Shown here one piece after another: positions 1 through 8,092 of a stretch of 37,858 nt of DNA. This stretch comes from Lasiosphaeria ovina (taxonomy: Eukaryota; Ascomycota; Sordariomycetes; Sordariales; Lasiosphaeriaceae). The DNA lies in assembly GCA_033439765.1 (NCBI GenBank), contig JAULSN010000019.1, forward strand, positions 1 through 37,858, in the 5' to 3' direction. Position 1 is the stretch's first letter, and the number at the start of each line of letters is the position of its first letter. Under the pieces are notes generated by a model that worked only from the letters and a program-made list of their open reading frames with translations, did not search any database and was not told where the DNA came from. Made by a program: the position numbers and the translations under genes.

Positions 1-343
1 AGACCAGAGGAGACAGACTGGACTTGGGGAGAGGGGTTGGTGGCGTCAACGTTGTCGCACTATCGACAGACAGACCTGTTTTGGCTTGGGAGCGGGGTTG
101 GTGGCGCCAACGTTGTCGCACTATCGATCGCTCCAGAGGGGAAAGACAGACAGACAGACAGACAGAGAGACAGAGACAGACAGACCTGGCTTGGGTTGGA
201 GCGGGGAAGTGAGACCGGCGACTGATTTGCTTGCTGGTTGCCCTAACCCTTGGCGCAGATGATGGCATTGATCACTTTGGCCAAGACGACCAAGTGAGGG
301 GGTTGGACCACGGTGTGGAGCCGCAACTGAGACCTGCCTTTCA
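1..343 (+). repeat. Upstream repeat block of gene unit 1: 61-bp tandem duplication and GACA tract
   Basis: A segment beginning GGGGTTGGTGGCG occurs at 33 and again at 94 (period 61), differing at one C/T position in the first 30 bases. It is followed by a GACA-type tetranucleotide tract at about 144-184 and by the string GCGGGGAAGTGAGACC near 202-217. The same three components precede the second gene unit (5400-5545) and partly the third (7383-7500), so this is the 5' flank of the duplicated unit. No gene is seen here. Confidence 0.7.
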
Positions 344-471
344 GCTCGCGCGGTCAAAGCACCAGAATCACATCGATCAGCGCCCGCTAAGTCGAGCGCG
401 CCAGGTATGGGATACGTGATGGCTGCGATGGGCATGTGAGGTCTGGACGGTGCAATTGTATAAGAAGAGCC
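342..471 (+). promoter_or_regulatory. Promoter of Myb/SANT-like gene 1
   Basis: The element AGCTCGCGCGGTCAAAGCACC at about 343-363 resembles elements at 5658-5678 and 7596-7616 upstream of the two paralogues. A TATA-type box, TATAAGAAGAGCC, sits at 459-471, about 115 bases before the first in-frame ATG. Paralogue 3 has the identical 13-base box at 7630-7642. In this unit the element and the box are about 95 bases apart; in the other units they are 15-20 apart, which suggests an insertion here. Promoter function is inferred from position and conservation. Confidence 0.55.
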
Positions 472-573
472 GCTGTGCGACCGCAATGGCAACTGGACAT
501 CGGCCTTTCGGATGTCAGCTTTCGCATACCAGCACTTTTTGGTCATCATCATACCCTCTTCGTCACTCTCATC

Positions 574-1731
574 ATGTGCCGAGCAACAGTCACCGAAGTC
601 ACCGCCCAAATGGCAGCCGCAAACCTCGCCGACGACGGCGAGGTCAACCCTTTCGGGGCTCTCATGCCGCCCCCCGGCGCCCCCACCCAAGACACAGAGT
701 TCGTCATGCCCCTGCCATGGGAGGGGGCCTCTGGCACGCACGTACCCGTGCCCTCCCCCACGCTCTCGGCCTCGGTCTCACCCTCGCCCCCGGCGGAGGC
801 GTCATCGTTGGCGGAGGCGTGGCCGTGGCCGGTCGCGGCCGAAGACTACGCGCCGCCCACCTCCCCAGCTCCCGCTCCCGCCCCCGGGAGGTTCATCGTG
901 TTTGGCATCGACTTCGGCGCCGAGATAGACTTCGACGCCGACATGGACGCCCTGATGTTCGCAGAGGACGTCTACGGGCAGGAGGTCAACCTGTCGGACC
1001 GGGACCTGTGGTCGCCGCAGCACCATCATAATCTGAGCTACCAGGGCCAGTCGGTCCTGACCATCATCTTGCAGAGCATGGCCCACTGCGCCGACCTCGG
1101 GATGCGGCCCCAAGGGCCGCACTTCATCCGCGTCGCCTACGTCATCACCACGGAGGCGGTCAAGAACCGCACTGGCTGGACCATCACCATCGACGAGGTG
1201 CGGGAGATCCTCGACGTGCAGAGGAAGAAGTTCCGGCTGTGGGTCGAGCTGGGGACGATTGACGGCGTGCGGTGGGACGACGACTTCATGCAGTGGATGC
1301 TGCCGACGTCCTCGTGGAACGCGCTGATCGAGGTAAGTTTTTTCACACACCACACCCATTTTTCCCCCTTTTTCCCCTTTTTCCCCTTTTCCCCCTTTTC
1401 CCTTCTCCCCCTTTTCCCCCTTTTCCCTTTTCCCTCCCTTCCTTCCTTCCTTTGGCTCCGGCATCCATCCATCAGCAGCAGCCCGGCTGACCCCCCTTCT
1501 TCGCAGGACCGGCCCGAGATGGCCCAGTTCCGCGGCAGGACGCTGCAGCATCTCGAACTCACGGCCAGGCTGTGGGCCATCGCGTACCGCCCGGCTACCC
1601 AGTTCCACCGCCTGCACCGCCTGCCCTACAGCCAGCGCCGCGCCAGCCTCGCCAGCCGCAGCCAGCCGCGCGTGTTCAAGGCCCAGCGCATACGCGTCCG
1701 CCGCCGCCGGGCACGGCCGACGTCGGTGTGA
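574..1731 (+). CDS. Myb/SANT-like domain protein, paralogue 1 (two exons: 574-1332, 1507-1731)
   Basis: The spliced product is 327 residues. Residues 1-160 are rich in Pro, Ala and acidic residues and look disordered. From about 165 the sequence fits the fungal/plant Myb/SANT-like DNA-binding domain (PF12776 type): FIRVAY at 184-189, WVELG at 223-227, WDDD from 234, QWML at 240-243, and after the intron FRGRTL at 261-266. The C-terminal 60 residues are Arg-rich. The intron has a GTAAGT donor at 1333, an acceptor CAG ending at 1506, and phase 0 at the same place as in both paralogues. ATG 574 is the first ATG in this frame downstream of the TATA box; ATG 610 is an alternative. The role is inferred to be a nuclear DNA-binding protein, possibly from a domesticated transposon family. 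Family assignment is by eye. Confidence 0.72.
   Translation: MCRATVTEVTAQMAAANLADDGEVNPFGALMPPPGAPTQDTEFVMPLPWEGASGTHVPVPSPTLSASVSPSPPAEASSLAEAWPWPVAAEDYAPPTSPAPAPAPGRFIVFGIDFGAEIDFDADMDALMFAEDVYGQEVNLSDRDLWSPQHHHNLSYQGQSVLTIILQSMAHCADLGMRPQGPHFIRVAYVITTEAVKNRTGWTITIDEVREILDVQRKKFRLWVELGTIDGVRWDDDFMQWMLPTSSWNALIEVSFFTHHTHFSPFFPFFPFSPFSLLPLFPLFPFPSLPSFLWLRHPSISSSPADPPSSQDRPEMAQFRGRTLQHLELTARLWAIAYRPATQFHRLHRLPYSQRRASLASRSQPRVFKAQRIRVRRRRARPTSV
1333..1506 (+). other. Intron of paralogue 1, expanded and open-reading
   Basis: The boundaries are GTAAGT and CGCAG. At 174 nt it is more than twice the length of the equivalent introns at 6393-6471 (79 nt) and 8592-8667 (76 nt). The extra length is a pyrimidine array made of TTTTCCCC-like units at about 1358-1450. 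Its length is a multiple of three and it holds no in-frame stop, so retention would add 58 residues without shifting the frame. Confidence 0.7.
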
Positions 1732-2128
1732 GGTCGGTCGCGGAGGAGACGGTTTGGTGTTTGCTTTTTGCTGTTCGTGTCTATTGTCTGTTGCAGGATG
1801 CAGGATGCAGCCTGTGTTTATCTTTTTTTCGTTCGTGCCTCTGTGTTTTGCATGATGCAGTCGGTTTATGTCTGTTGCAGGGGAGTTGCTCATTCGTGTA
1901 TCTGTTGGAGGATTTAAAAAAGTCAGTCGCTCATTGGGGTCTGGGTCGTTGCTTATTCGTGTATCCTTTGGAGGGTTTTAAAAAAAAGTCGCTTACTCGG
2001 GTCTGGGTCTGGGTCTGTTTCGGGATGCAAAAAATGTCACTCATTCGTGTATCTGTCCATTGACGGATATAAAAATGCCAGCCGCTCATTTATTTGCACA
2101 TCTGTTTGGACATGGAGTCGTTGCTCAT
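1732..2128 (+). repeat. Dispersed repeat array with CATTCGTGT core, 3' of gene 1
   Basis: Degenerate units resembling GTCGCTCATTCGTGTATCTG, followed by TTGCAGGA or a short A-run, recur roughly every 50-60 bases (for example near 1890, 1955, 2040, 2130). The same units lie downstream of gene 2 (6745-6985) and again at 10240-10400 and 15222-15350. The first part of this block probably serves as the 3' UTR of gene 1. No other gene is seen. Confidence 0.6.
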
Positions 2129-3745
2129 TCGTGTGCAGCTGCAGTTGCCAGTGCCAGCCAGCTGCCAGCAAAATTGCAATGCAGCGCCAGTGCCGGCAAA
2201 AGTGGTGTGTGCAGTCCCAGCACCAGCAGGAATTGTTGCGCACAATGCAGCTGAATTGAAGTATATCTCTCAGTCTGCTCTTCCTTCAAAGAAAAGAAGG
2301 TAAAGAAGGCCTGTTTATCCTTTGAACAGAAGACCGGTATTAGGCAACAATGTAGGCATCAAGGCCTCTATAGGGGCCGATCAGCGTTGCAACAGGAATG
2401 GGGGGGGTCACACCACCTGTGCCTACCCTAATCCAACCTCTGCCGTGGCACAGATCGATCCGCGAACGAGCCGCAACAGGGGGCCAGCCCCAGTCAAGTG
2501 CCAGCAAAGTTGGGGTGCAGTCACAACCCCGGCAAAAATGGGGTGGTCGCACCATCCTACCCTATCTAATCTAATCTCTGCCGTGGCACAGATCGAGCCG
2601 TGAACCGAGCCGCAACAGGGGGCCAAGTCCCAGTCAAGCGCCAGCAAAAATTGGGTGCCAGTCCCAACCCCGGCAAAAATGGTGTCGCACCACCCGGCCT
2701 ACCCTCTGCCGTGGCTCAGATCGAGCCGTGATCGAGCCGCACCTTATTGTTACTCCCAGTCCCAAGTCAGATCCTAGCAAAAATGGGGTGTCGCACCCCT
2801 GGCCTACCCTAATCTGACCTCTGCCATGGCTGAAATCTGAGCCGTGAACCGAGCCGCAACAGGGGGCCAGTCCCAGCCAAGTGCCAGCGAAAATGGGGTG
2901 TCGCACCACCTGTGCCTACCCTAATCCAGATCGAGCCGTGAACGAGCCGCACCTTATTCTTACTCCAGCCCCAGTCAAGTGCCATCCCAGTGCCAGCGAA
3001 AATGCTATGTGCAGTCCCAGCGCCAGCCAGCTGCCACCAAAAATGGTGTGTGCAGTCCAAGTGCCAGCAGAAATGCTATGTGCAGTCCCAGCGCCGGCAA
3101 AAATGCGGTGCAGTCCCAGTGCCATCCCGATGCCAGCAAAAAGGGGGTGCAGTCCCAGTGCCAGCCAGCTGCCAGCAAAAATGGTGTGTGCAGCCCCTGT
3201 GCCAGCCAGCTGCCAGCCAGCTGCCAGCAAAAGTGTGTCTGCAGTCCCAATGCCAGCAAAAATGGCCAGCTACCACCAAAAATGAGGTGCAGTCCCAGTG
3301 CCAGCAAAAATGCTATGTGCAGTCCCAATGCCAGCAAAAAGGGGGTGCAGTCTCAGTGCCAGCCAGCTGCCAGCAAAAATGGTGTGTGCAGTCCCTGTGC
3401 TAGCTAGCTGCTAGCAAAAACGGTGTGTGCAGCCCCTGTGCCAGCAAAAAGGGGGTGGAGTCCAAGTGCCAGCCAGCTGCCACCAAAAATTAGTGCGTGC
3501 AGTCCCAATGCCAGTAAAAATGGCCAGCTACCCCAGTGCCGGCAAACATGGACCAAAAATGGCACGTGCAGTCCCAATGCCAGCAAAAATAAGGTGTACG
3601 AGCAAGCCGCGAACGAGCCTTAACCAACACCCATTGCTGCTTCAGTCCCAGTCAGGAGCCAGCAAAAATGGCATGTGCAGCCCCAGCGCCAGCAAAAATG
3701 AGGTGTGCGAGCAAGCCGTGGACGAGCCGCGACCGTGGCCTGCCA
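2129..3745. repeat. Large minisatellite array (CAGTCCCAGTGCCAGC units)
   Basis: The core CAGTCCCAGTGCCAGCAAAA recurs dozens of times, with spacers such as ATGGTGTGTG and CAGCTGCCAGC. Between 2390 and 2980 it sits inside a longer unit of roughly 110-180 bases that contains CTACCCTAATC, CTCTGCCGTGGC and GAGCCGCAACAGGGGGCC. Several frames are open by chance because the units are short and often multiples of three, but the translations are simple repeats of Gln, Cys, Ser, Pro and Ala. I see no gene. Confidence 0.85.
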
Positions 3746-3951
3746 ACACTCCAAAGATGGCTCGGCAAGCCACTGCGCTAACAGATGCACTAACAATTTC
3801 ACCACTATCCATTATGGACGCCATGGTAAGGAGAATGCAACATGTGTTACACTCCAAGAATGGCTTGGCAAGCCACTGCGCTAACAGGCACCCTAACAAT
3901 TTCACCACTCTCCATTATGGGTTCCATGGTAAGGAGAATGCAGCATGTGTT
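3746..3951. repeat. Tandem duplication of a ~103-bp segment
   Basis: Two copies (about 3748-3849 and 3851-3951) share CTCCAA, GGCAAGCCACTGCGCTAAC, AACAATTTCACCACT, TCCATTATGG and CCATGGTAAGGAGAATGC. The GGCTTGGCAAGCC segment of copy 2 is nearly palindromic. This segment is unrelated to the surrounding minisatellite units and has no coding signal. Confidence 0.75.
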
Positions 3952-4079
3952 AGCAGGGGAGGAGGTCTAAGGAGTACTTGATAGATACTTGAATTTGGGT
4001 GAAAGATAGTCCTGTGCATAAGTAACTATTAGGTAATGAGTGTCTTTTATTTTTTGGCACCCGCTTGCCTGCACACCTC

Positions 4080-4420
4080 ATTGTTTGCTCCAGTCCCAGT
4101 CGAGTGCCAGAGAAAATGGTGTGTGCAGTCCCAGTGCCAGCCAGAAATGGCTTGTGCAGTCACAACGCCCGGTGTCCAAGCAAGGCGTGAACGAGCCTTG
4201 ACCGACACCCATTGTTGCTCCAGTCCCGGTCGAGTGCCTTAAAATGGTGCGTGCAGTCACAAGCCCAGCAAAAAATGTGGTGTCCAAGCGAGCCGTGGAC
4301 GAGCCGCAACCAACAGGGGCCGTGGCCTGCACTGCACACACGCCATTATTGCGGGCAGGCAGTTGGCTGGGGCCGGAGCAGCGATGTGGTGTGCAGGCCA
4401 CGGCCCCTGTCACATGCGGA
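4080..4420. repeat. Second block of the CAGTCCCAGTGCCAG minisatellite
   Basis: Degenerate units resume here after about 130 bases of unique sequence. They are mixed with GAGCCGTGGACGAGCCGC and with CAGGCCACGGCCCCTGT at 4393-4409. The latter string reappears in unit 2 at about 7059-7075 as CAGGCCAAGGCCCCTGT, which supports co-duplication of flanks and genes. No gene is seen. Confidence 0.6.
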
Positions 4421-4559
4421 TCGTCCACTCGTTTCTCGATAAGAGTTTCGATCGAGAGCCGTGATCATCGACAGGGATGTGGGGTGTGCTGGTCTGGTCT
4501 AGTGCCTGCAAGACCGGGGTGTGGGTGTGATGGCCAAGGCCTTGTCGGCAACCCACACA

Positions 4560-5195
4560 GATTCCGATTTCGAGCGCAGCGCCGGAGGCAGAGGCAAAGG
4601 CAAAAAAGATGAACTTAAAATGCGTGTGTGTGTGTGAGAGAGAGGGAGAAAAGCCCCGTCGGTTATTGAGTAGCCGACTAAAAGCAAGGCAAAGGTAAGA
4701 AAGAAGAGCTAAAAAAAAGTGTGAGGGAGAGAGAGAGAGAGAGAGAAACGCAAAGTCCGACCCCGCCCCCCCCACTGTAGCCCATCCGCTATTGAGTCGC
4801 CCGACCAAAAGCAAAGAGCAAAAAATGGGTGGTACGCGAGAGAGAAAAGCCAAGTCCCGCCTCTCCCCCCACTGTACCCCATCCGCTATTACGTTGCCGA
4901 CTAAAAGATGCAAAGGCCAAAAAGAAGAGCTAAAAAATAGGTGTGTATACGAGAGAGAAAGGCAAAGTCCGTCCCCCCTCCCCACTGTGCCCCATCGGCT
5001 ATTGAGGTGCCGATCAAAAGCAGAGAGCAAAAAATGGGCGTGTATGCGAGAGAGAAAGGCCAAGTCCGACCCCGCCCACCCCACTATGCCCCATCAGCTA
5101 TTGCGTTGCCGACCAAATGCAAAGGCCAAAAAGAACAACCCAGAATGTGTGTGTGTGTGTGTGGGAGAGAAAAGCACCCCCCCTGTGCCCGTGGG
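4560..5195. repeat. Tandem array of ~100-112-bp units
   Basis: Five units carry in order: GTGTGTGT or GTGTATRCGAGAGAGAAA, GGCAAAGTCCGACCCCGCC, CCCCACTGTGCCCCAT, a CGCTATTGAGTTGCCGACC-like stretch, then AAAAGCAAAGRGCAAAAAA. Neighbouring CTATT positions lie 98-112 bases apart. A reverse-oriented relic of one unit lies at about 7280-7345 and a shorter one near 20390-20420. The array contains many short open frames rich in Arg, Lys and Pro, which are repeat artefacts. Confidence 0.8.
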
Positions 5196-5394
5196 TTGGT
5201 GACAGGGCCTTGGCCTGCACTGCACACCCACACCCCGGTCCTGCGGGCACTAGACCAGTCCCGTCCAGTCCCAGTCAGCTGCATGTAATAATGGGGTTGC
5301 GGGCTTGTTCTTGTGCGCGACGACTTGCTTGCACATCCCATTGTGGCACACAGTTGCCAGACTAGTCCAGTTGCTTCTCCGGGCTTTGATGGCA

Positions 5395-5479
5395 ACGGAG
5401 GCAGATGTTGGGGGTGTGGTGGCGCCAGCGTTTGTCACCATCGACCGCACCGACTGAGGCAGACAGACTCGCACCGACT

Positions 5480-5510
<31 letters not shown>

Positions 5511-5560
5511 TCGGGGCGTGGTGGGCGGCGGGGAAGTGAGACCAGCCTCCGGTCGTCGCT
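5395..5560 (+). repeat. Upstream repeat block of gene unit 2
   Basis: It contains GTGGTGGCGCCAGCG at about 5418, two copies of GACTCGCACCGACTGAG-type sequence, a GACA tract at about 5486-5512, and GGCGGGGAAGTGAGACC at about 5527-5543. These match the block upstream of gene 1 in the same order. Confidence 0.65.
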
Positions 5561-5655
5561 TGCCGCCGCAGCCGATTGCCGATTAGTAGCCGTTGTAGAG
5601 CATTGGGTTTGGGGGAGCTAAGCTTTTTCACGGCGGTGGAGCTGCTGCAAGCGAG

Positions 5656-5704
5656 GAGCTTCGCGCGGCCCGAGCACCAACTGCCCCGCTGGACGGTATA
5701 TAAG
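5656..5704 (+). promoter_or_regulatory. Promoter of Myb/SANT-like gene 2
   Basis: GCTTCGCGCGGCCCGAGCACC at 5658-5678 corresponds to the CGCGCGG element of the paralogues. TATATAAG at 5697-5704 is the TATA box. A pyrimidine-rich leader with repeated CATCTCATCTCC-like sequence follows to the ATG at 5823, which is typical of fungal 5' UTRs. Confidence 0.6.
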
Positions 5705-5822
5705 ATGAGCTGTCTTGGCCATCCTCTTCCAGACAATCTTCCTCCCCATCTCGCACACCATCTACATCTCATACACCATCTCATCTCCCATCTACCATCT
5801 CTCCACCGTCTCCCATCTCAGC

Positions 5823-6669
5823 ATGTTTCGCTCGGATCGAGAGATAAAGGCCATGCTGGCCTTAAACAACCTCGTCGAGCTATCAGCGGCGCCGGCCATC
5901 AGCAACCCCCTCACCTTCGCCAACACCCTTGCGGTGTCGGCGGTTTCGGTCATCAGCAACCCCCTCACGGGGTCGGCCATCAGCAACCCCCTCACGGGGT
6001 TGCCTTACGCTCCTCCGCCCTACGACATGGGGCCGGGGCCGGGCGCTCCTCGACCTGCACCCATGGCGGCGGGGGCTCCGGCAGCCCACGACAGGAAGAA
6101 CCCGTCCGACCCGGCCAAGGAGGTGATGCTGAGGACCATGTGCGAGTGCGCCGACGGCGGCCTCCGCTACGGCGGCGACCAGTTCTGGCAGGACGCCTAC
6201 ACGATAACGGCGGCCGAAGTCAGAGAGCAGGCGCGGTTCCCGATCCGGTGGCGGGAGGTCCGGTCGGCGCTGGCGGCCCTGCGGAAGAAGTACCGGTGCT
6301 GGCTGGAGCTGGGCGAGGTCGCCGGGGCGGTCTGGGACGAACACCTGCAGCAGTGGACGCTCGGGGCGGCCGAGTGGGACGCGCTGATCGCGGTACGTTT
6401 CTACACTCTCCTCCGTCTTTCTTCCTTTTCTCTCGCGGCCTGGACTGACCCTCTCCCCCTTTTCCGTGCAGCGGAATAGCGACATGGAGCAGTTCCGTGG
6501 CCACACGCTCCAGTGGCCCGACTATTCGGCGAAGCTTTGGCACCCCGACGCCGTGAAGCCCACGCGCCGCCGAAAAAAGACTGCGACGACGCAGCGCAAG
6601 CGCCAGAGCGAGCGCAAGCAGAAGCAGAAGAAGAAGCAGAAGCAGAAGGAGCAGAAGAAGCTCCAGTAG
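5823..6669 (+). CDS. Myb/SANT-like domain protein, paralogue 2 (two exons: 5823-6392, 6472-6669)
   Basis: The product is 255 residues. The N-terminus has three copies of an ISNPLT-type motif (residues about 25-60) followed by a Pro/Gly/Ala linker. The Myb/SANT-like domain runs from about 95 to 215: AYTIT at 125-129, RKKY before WLELG at 160-164, WDE at 171-173, QQW, then after the intron FRGHTL at 198-203. The distances from WLELG to WDE (11) and from WDE to FRG (27) equal those in both paralogues. The last 40 residues are a strongly basic Lys/Gln/Arg tail. The phase-0 intron has donor GTACGT at 6393 and acceptor CAG ending at 6471. ATG 5823 is the first ATG in this frame after the TATA box. 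It is inferred to be a nuclear DNA-binding protein. Confidence 0.75.
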
Positions 6670-7140
6670 CAGCAGCAGCTCCAGCTGAGGACGACGACCA
6701 TGTGGTGACGGAGGGCGAAGGAGGCGGAGGGCCGAGGGGGCAGTTTGTGTCTATTTACATTCGTTGTGTCAAATTTGCATTCGTTGTGTCTATTTGCATT
6801 CGTGTTGTCTATTTCCACTCGTGTGTCTGCTGCAGATGGCAGATGTAGAGAGTCGCTCATCCGGGTCTGTGTCTGTTGCTGATGCAGGAGAGTAGCTTAT
6901 TCGTGTATCTGTTTAGACAGACTTATTTCGTGTATCTATTGAAGGATGCAAGAAAACCAGTCGCTCATTCGTATGTGTGTCTATTGCAGTTGCCAGTCCA
7001 GTGCAGTCCCAGTGCAGCCCAGTCCCGGCCCAGCCCCTGCAAGAATTGGAATTGGGTGTGCAGGCCAAGGCCCCTGTTGCGGTCGGTCCCGGTGCCAGCA
7101 GTGTCTGTAGGAGTGGGGCGTGGTTGTGTAGCCGAGATCT
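6670..7140 (+). repeat. 3' flank of gene 2: CATTCGTGT units then CAGTCCCAGTGC units
   Basis: TTTGCATTCGTTGTGTCTAT-like units occur three or four times at about 6755-6830. They are followed by GTCGCTCATCCGG and TTATTCGTGTATCTG units to 6985, then one short CAGTCCCAGTGCAGCCCAG block at 7008-7026 and CAGGCCAAGGCCCCTGT at 7059. This is a shortened version of the flank of gene 1, in the same order. No gene is seen. Confidence 0.6.
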
Positions 7141-7145
7141 AGGTT

Positions 7146-7225
7146 TTCCGAGCGTAGCGAGCAGCCCGCGGCAGGCGCCCCCGGAGGGCCGCCGGAGGCA
7201 AAGGCAAAAAGAGAAGGAAAAAAAT
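7146..7225. repeat. GC-rich dispersed element, copy 1
   Basis: More than 50 consecutive bases from CGAGCGTAGCGAGCAGCC through GGAGGGCCGCCGGAGGCAAA are identical to 20448-20500, and the A/G-rich tail that follows is similar. A truncated copy lies at 4572-4610 (TTTCGAGCGCAGC, then GCCGGAGGCAGAGGCAAAGG). The element can fold on itself through its CGGCAGGCGCC and GGAGGGCCGCCGG segments. Its function is unknown. Confidence 0.75.
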
Positions 7226-7279
7226 GCGGGTTGGTGGGAAACATGTGCAAGGCGATCATAAGGTACCAAGGTACTTTGC

Positions 7280-7595
7280 TTTTGGTCAGATCAGCAACTC
7301 AGTGACGGACGGGGCACAGTGGGGTTGTTCTTCTTTTTTGCCTTTGGCTGGTCGCTGGGCTCGAGTTGCGGCTTTTTCACGTAGATGTTGGAGGCAGACA
7401 GACTTGACTTGGGGGTGGGCGGGGAAGTGTCCATTGCCGCGGCTGGTGTGAGATGGTGTTGGATAGTGTGGGGTTTTGGTGGCGTCAAGCATTTCATTTC
7501 CACCAGCAACCTAACCACGAACCAACCGAGGTGAATTGAGGTAGATTGAGGGGTGGGTGGAGCTGAAAGTGACCCGCAGGTAAACTCTATCCTCC
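7280..7595. repeat. Upstream block of gene unit 3, with a reversed relic of the 100-bp unit
   Basis: CAACTCAGTGACGGACGGGGC and the following TTCTTCTTTTTTGCC at 7300-7345 read as the reverse complement of the 4560-5195 unit. GGCAGACAGACTTGACTTGGG at 7391 and GGTTTTGGTGGCGTCAAGC at 7473 match the 5' flank of unit 1. No gene is seen. Confidence 0.5.
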
Positions 7596-7642
7596 AGCTC
7601 GCGCGGCCCCAGTACCGAGATGCCTGGGGTATAAGAAGAGCC
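7596..7642 (+). promoter_or_regulatory. Promoter of Myb/SANT-like gene 3
   Basis: AGCTCGCGCGGCCCCAGTACC at 7596-7616 matches the element upstream of genes 1 and 2. TATAAGAAGAGCC at 7630-7642 is identical to the TATA region of gene 1. The first ATG in the coding frame is 80 bases further on. Confidence 0.6.
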
Positions 7643-7721
7643 GCTGCTGTGGCACGAAAGTTGCCTGGCACATCATCTTTGCCGCTTGTCTTGTCGCATA
7701 CCAACCACCCCTGCAATTGCA

Positions 7722-8039
7722 ATGTCTCACCCCAGAGCGCAAATGGCCAACACCAAGCCAATTGACGACCACGCCGTGTTCACGCCGCCGCCACCGCCTG
7801 GCCCCCAGATGCAGCCCAGTATCGACGTCATTGTCATTGACGACGACGACATCATTGACGACGACGACGACGACGTCTTTGACGACGACGCCGTGTTCAC
7901 GCCGCCGCCACCGCCCGGCCCCCAGATGCAGCCCAGTATCGACGTCATTGTCATTGAAGACGACGACATCATTGACGACGACGACGACGACGTCTTTGAC
8001 GACGACGCCGTGTTCCCGCCGCTGCCCAGCACCGACCTG

Positions 8040-8092
<53 letters not shown>

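Noticed and set aside
802..1893. 363-residue minus-strand open frame antisense to Myb/SANT-like gene 1
   Set aside because: It is a shadow of the GC-rich codon use of gene 1, crosses the spliced intron and 3' repeats, and translates to low-complexity Gly/Lys/Glu runs.
2400..2960. Telomere-type repeat suggested by CCCTAATC and CCCTAAC strings
   Set aside because: Each occurs singly inside a longer satellite unit; there is no consecutive TTAGGG/CCCTAA run anywhere in the window.
2129..3720. CRISPR array
   Set aside because: Units vary and abut without unique spacers of constant length, and the context is eukaryotic.
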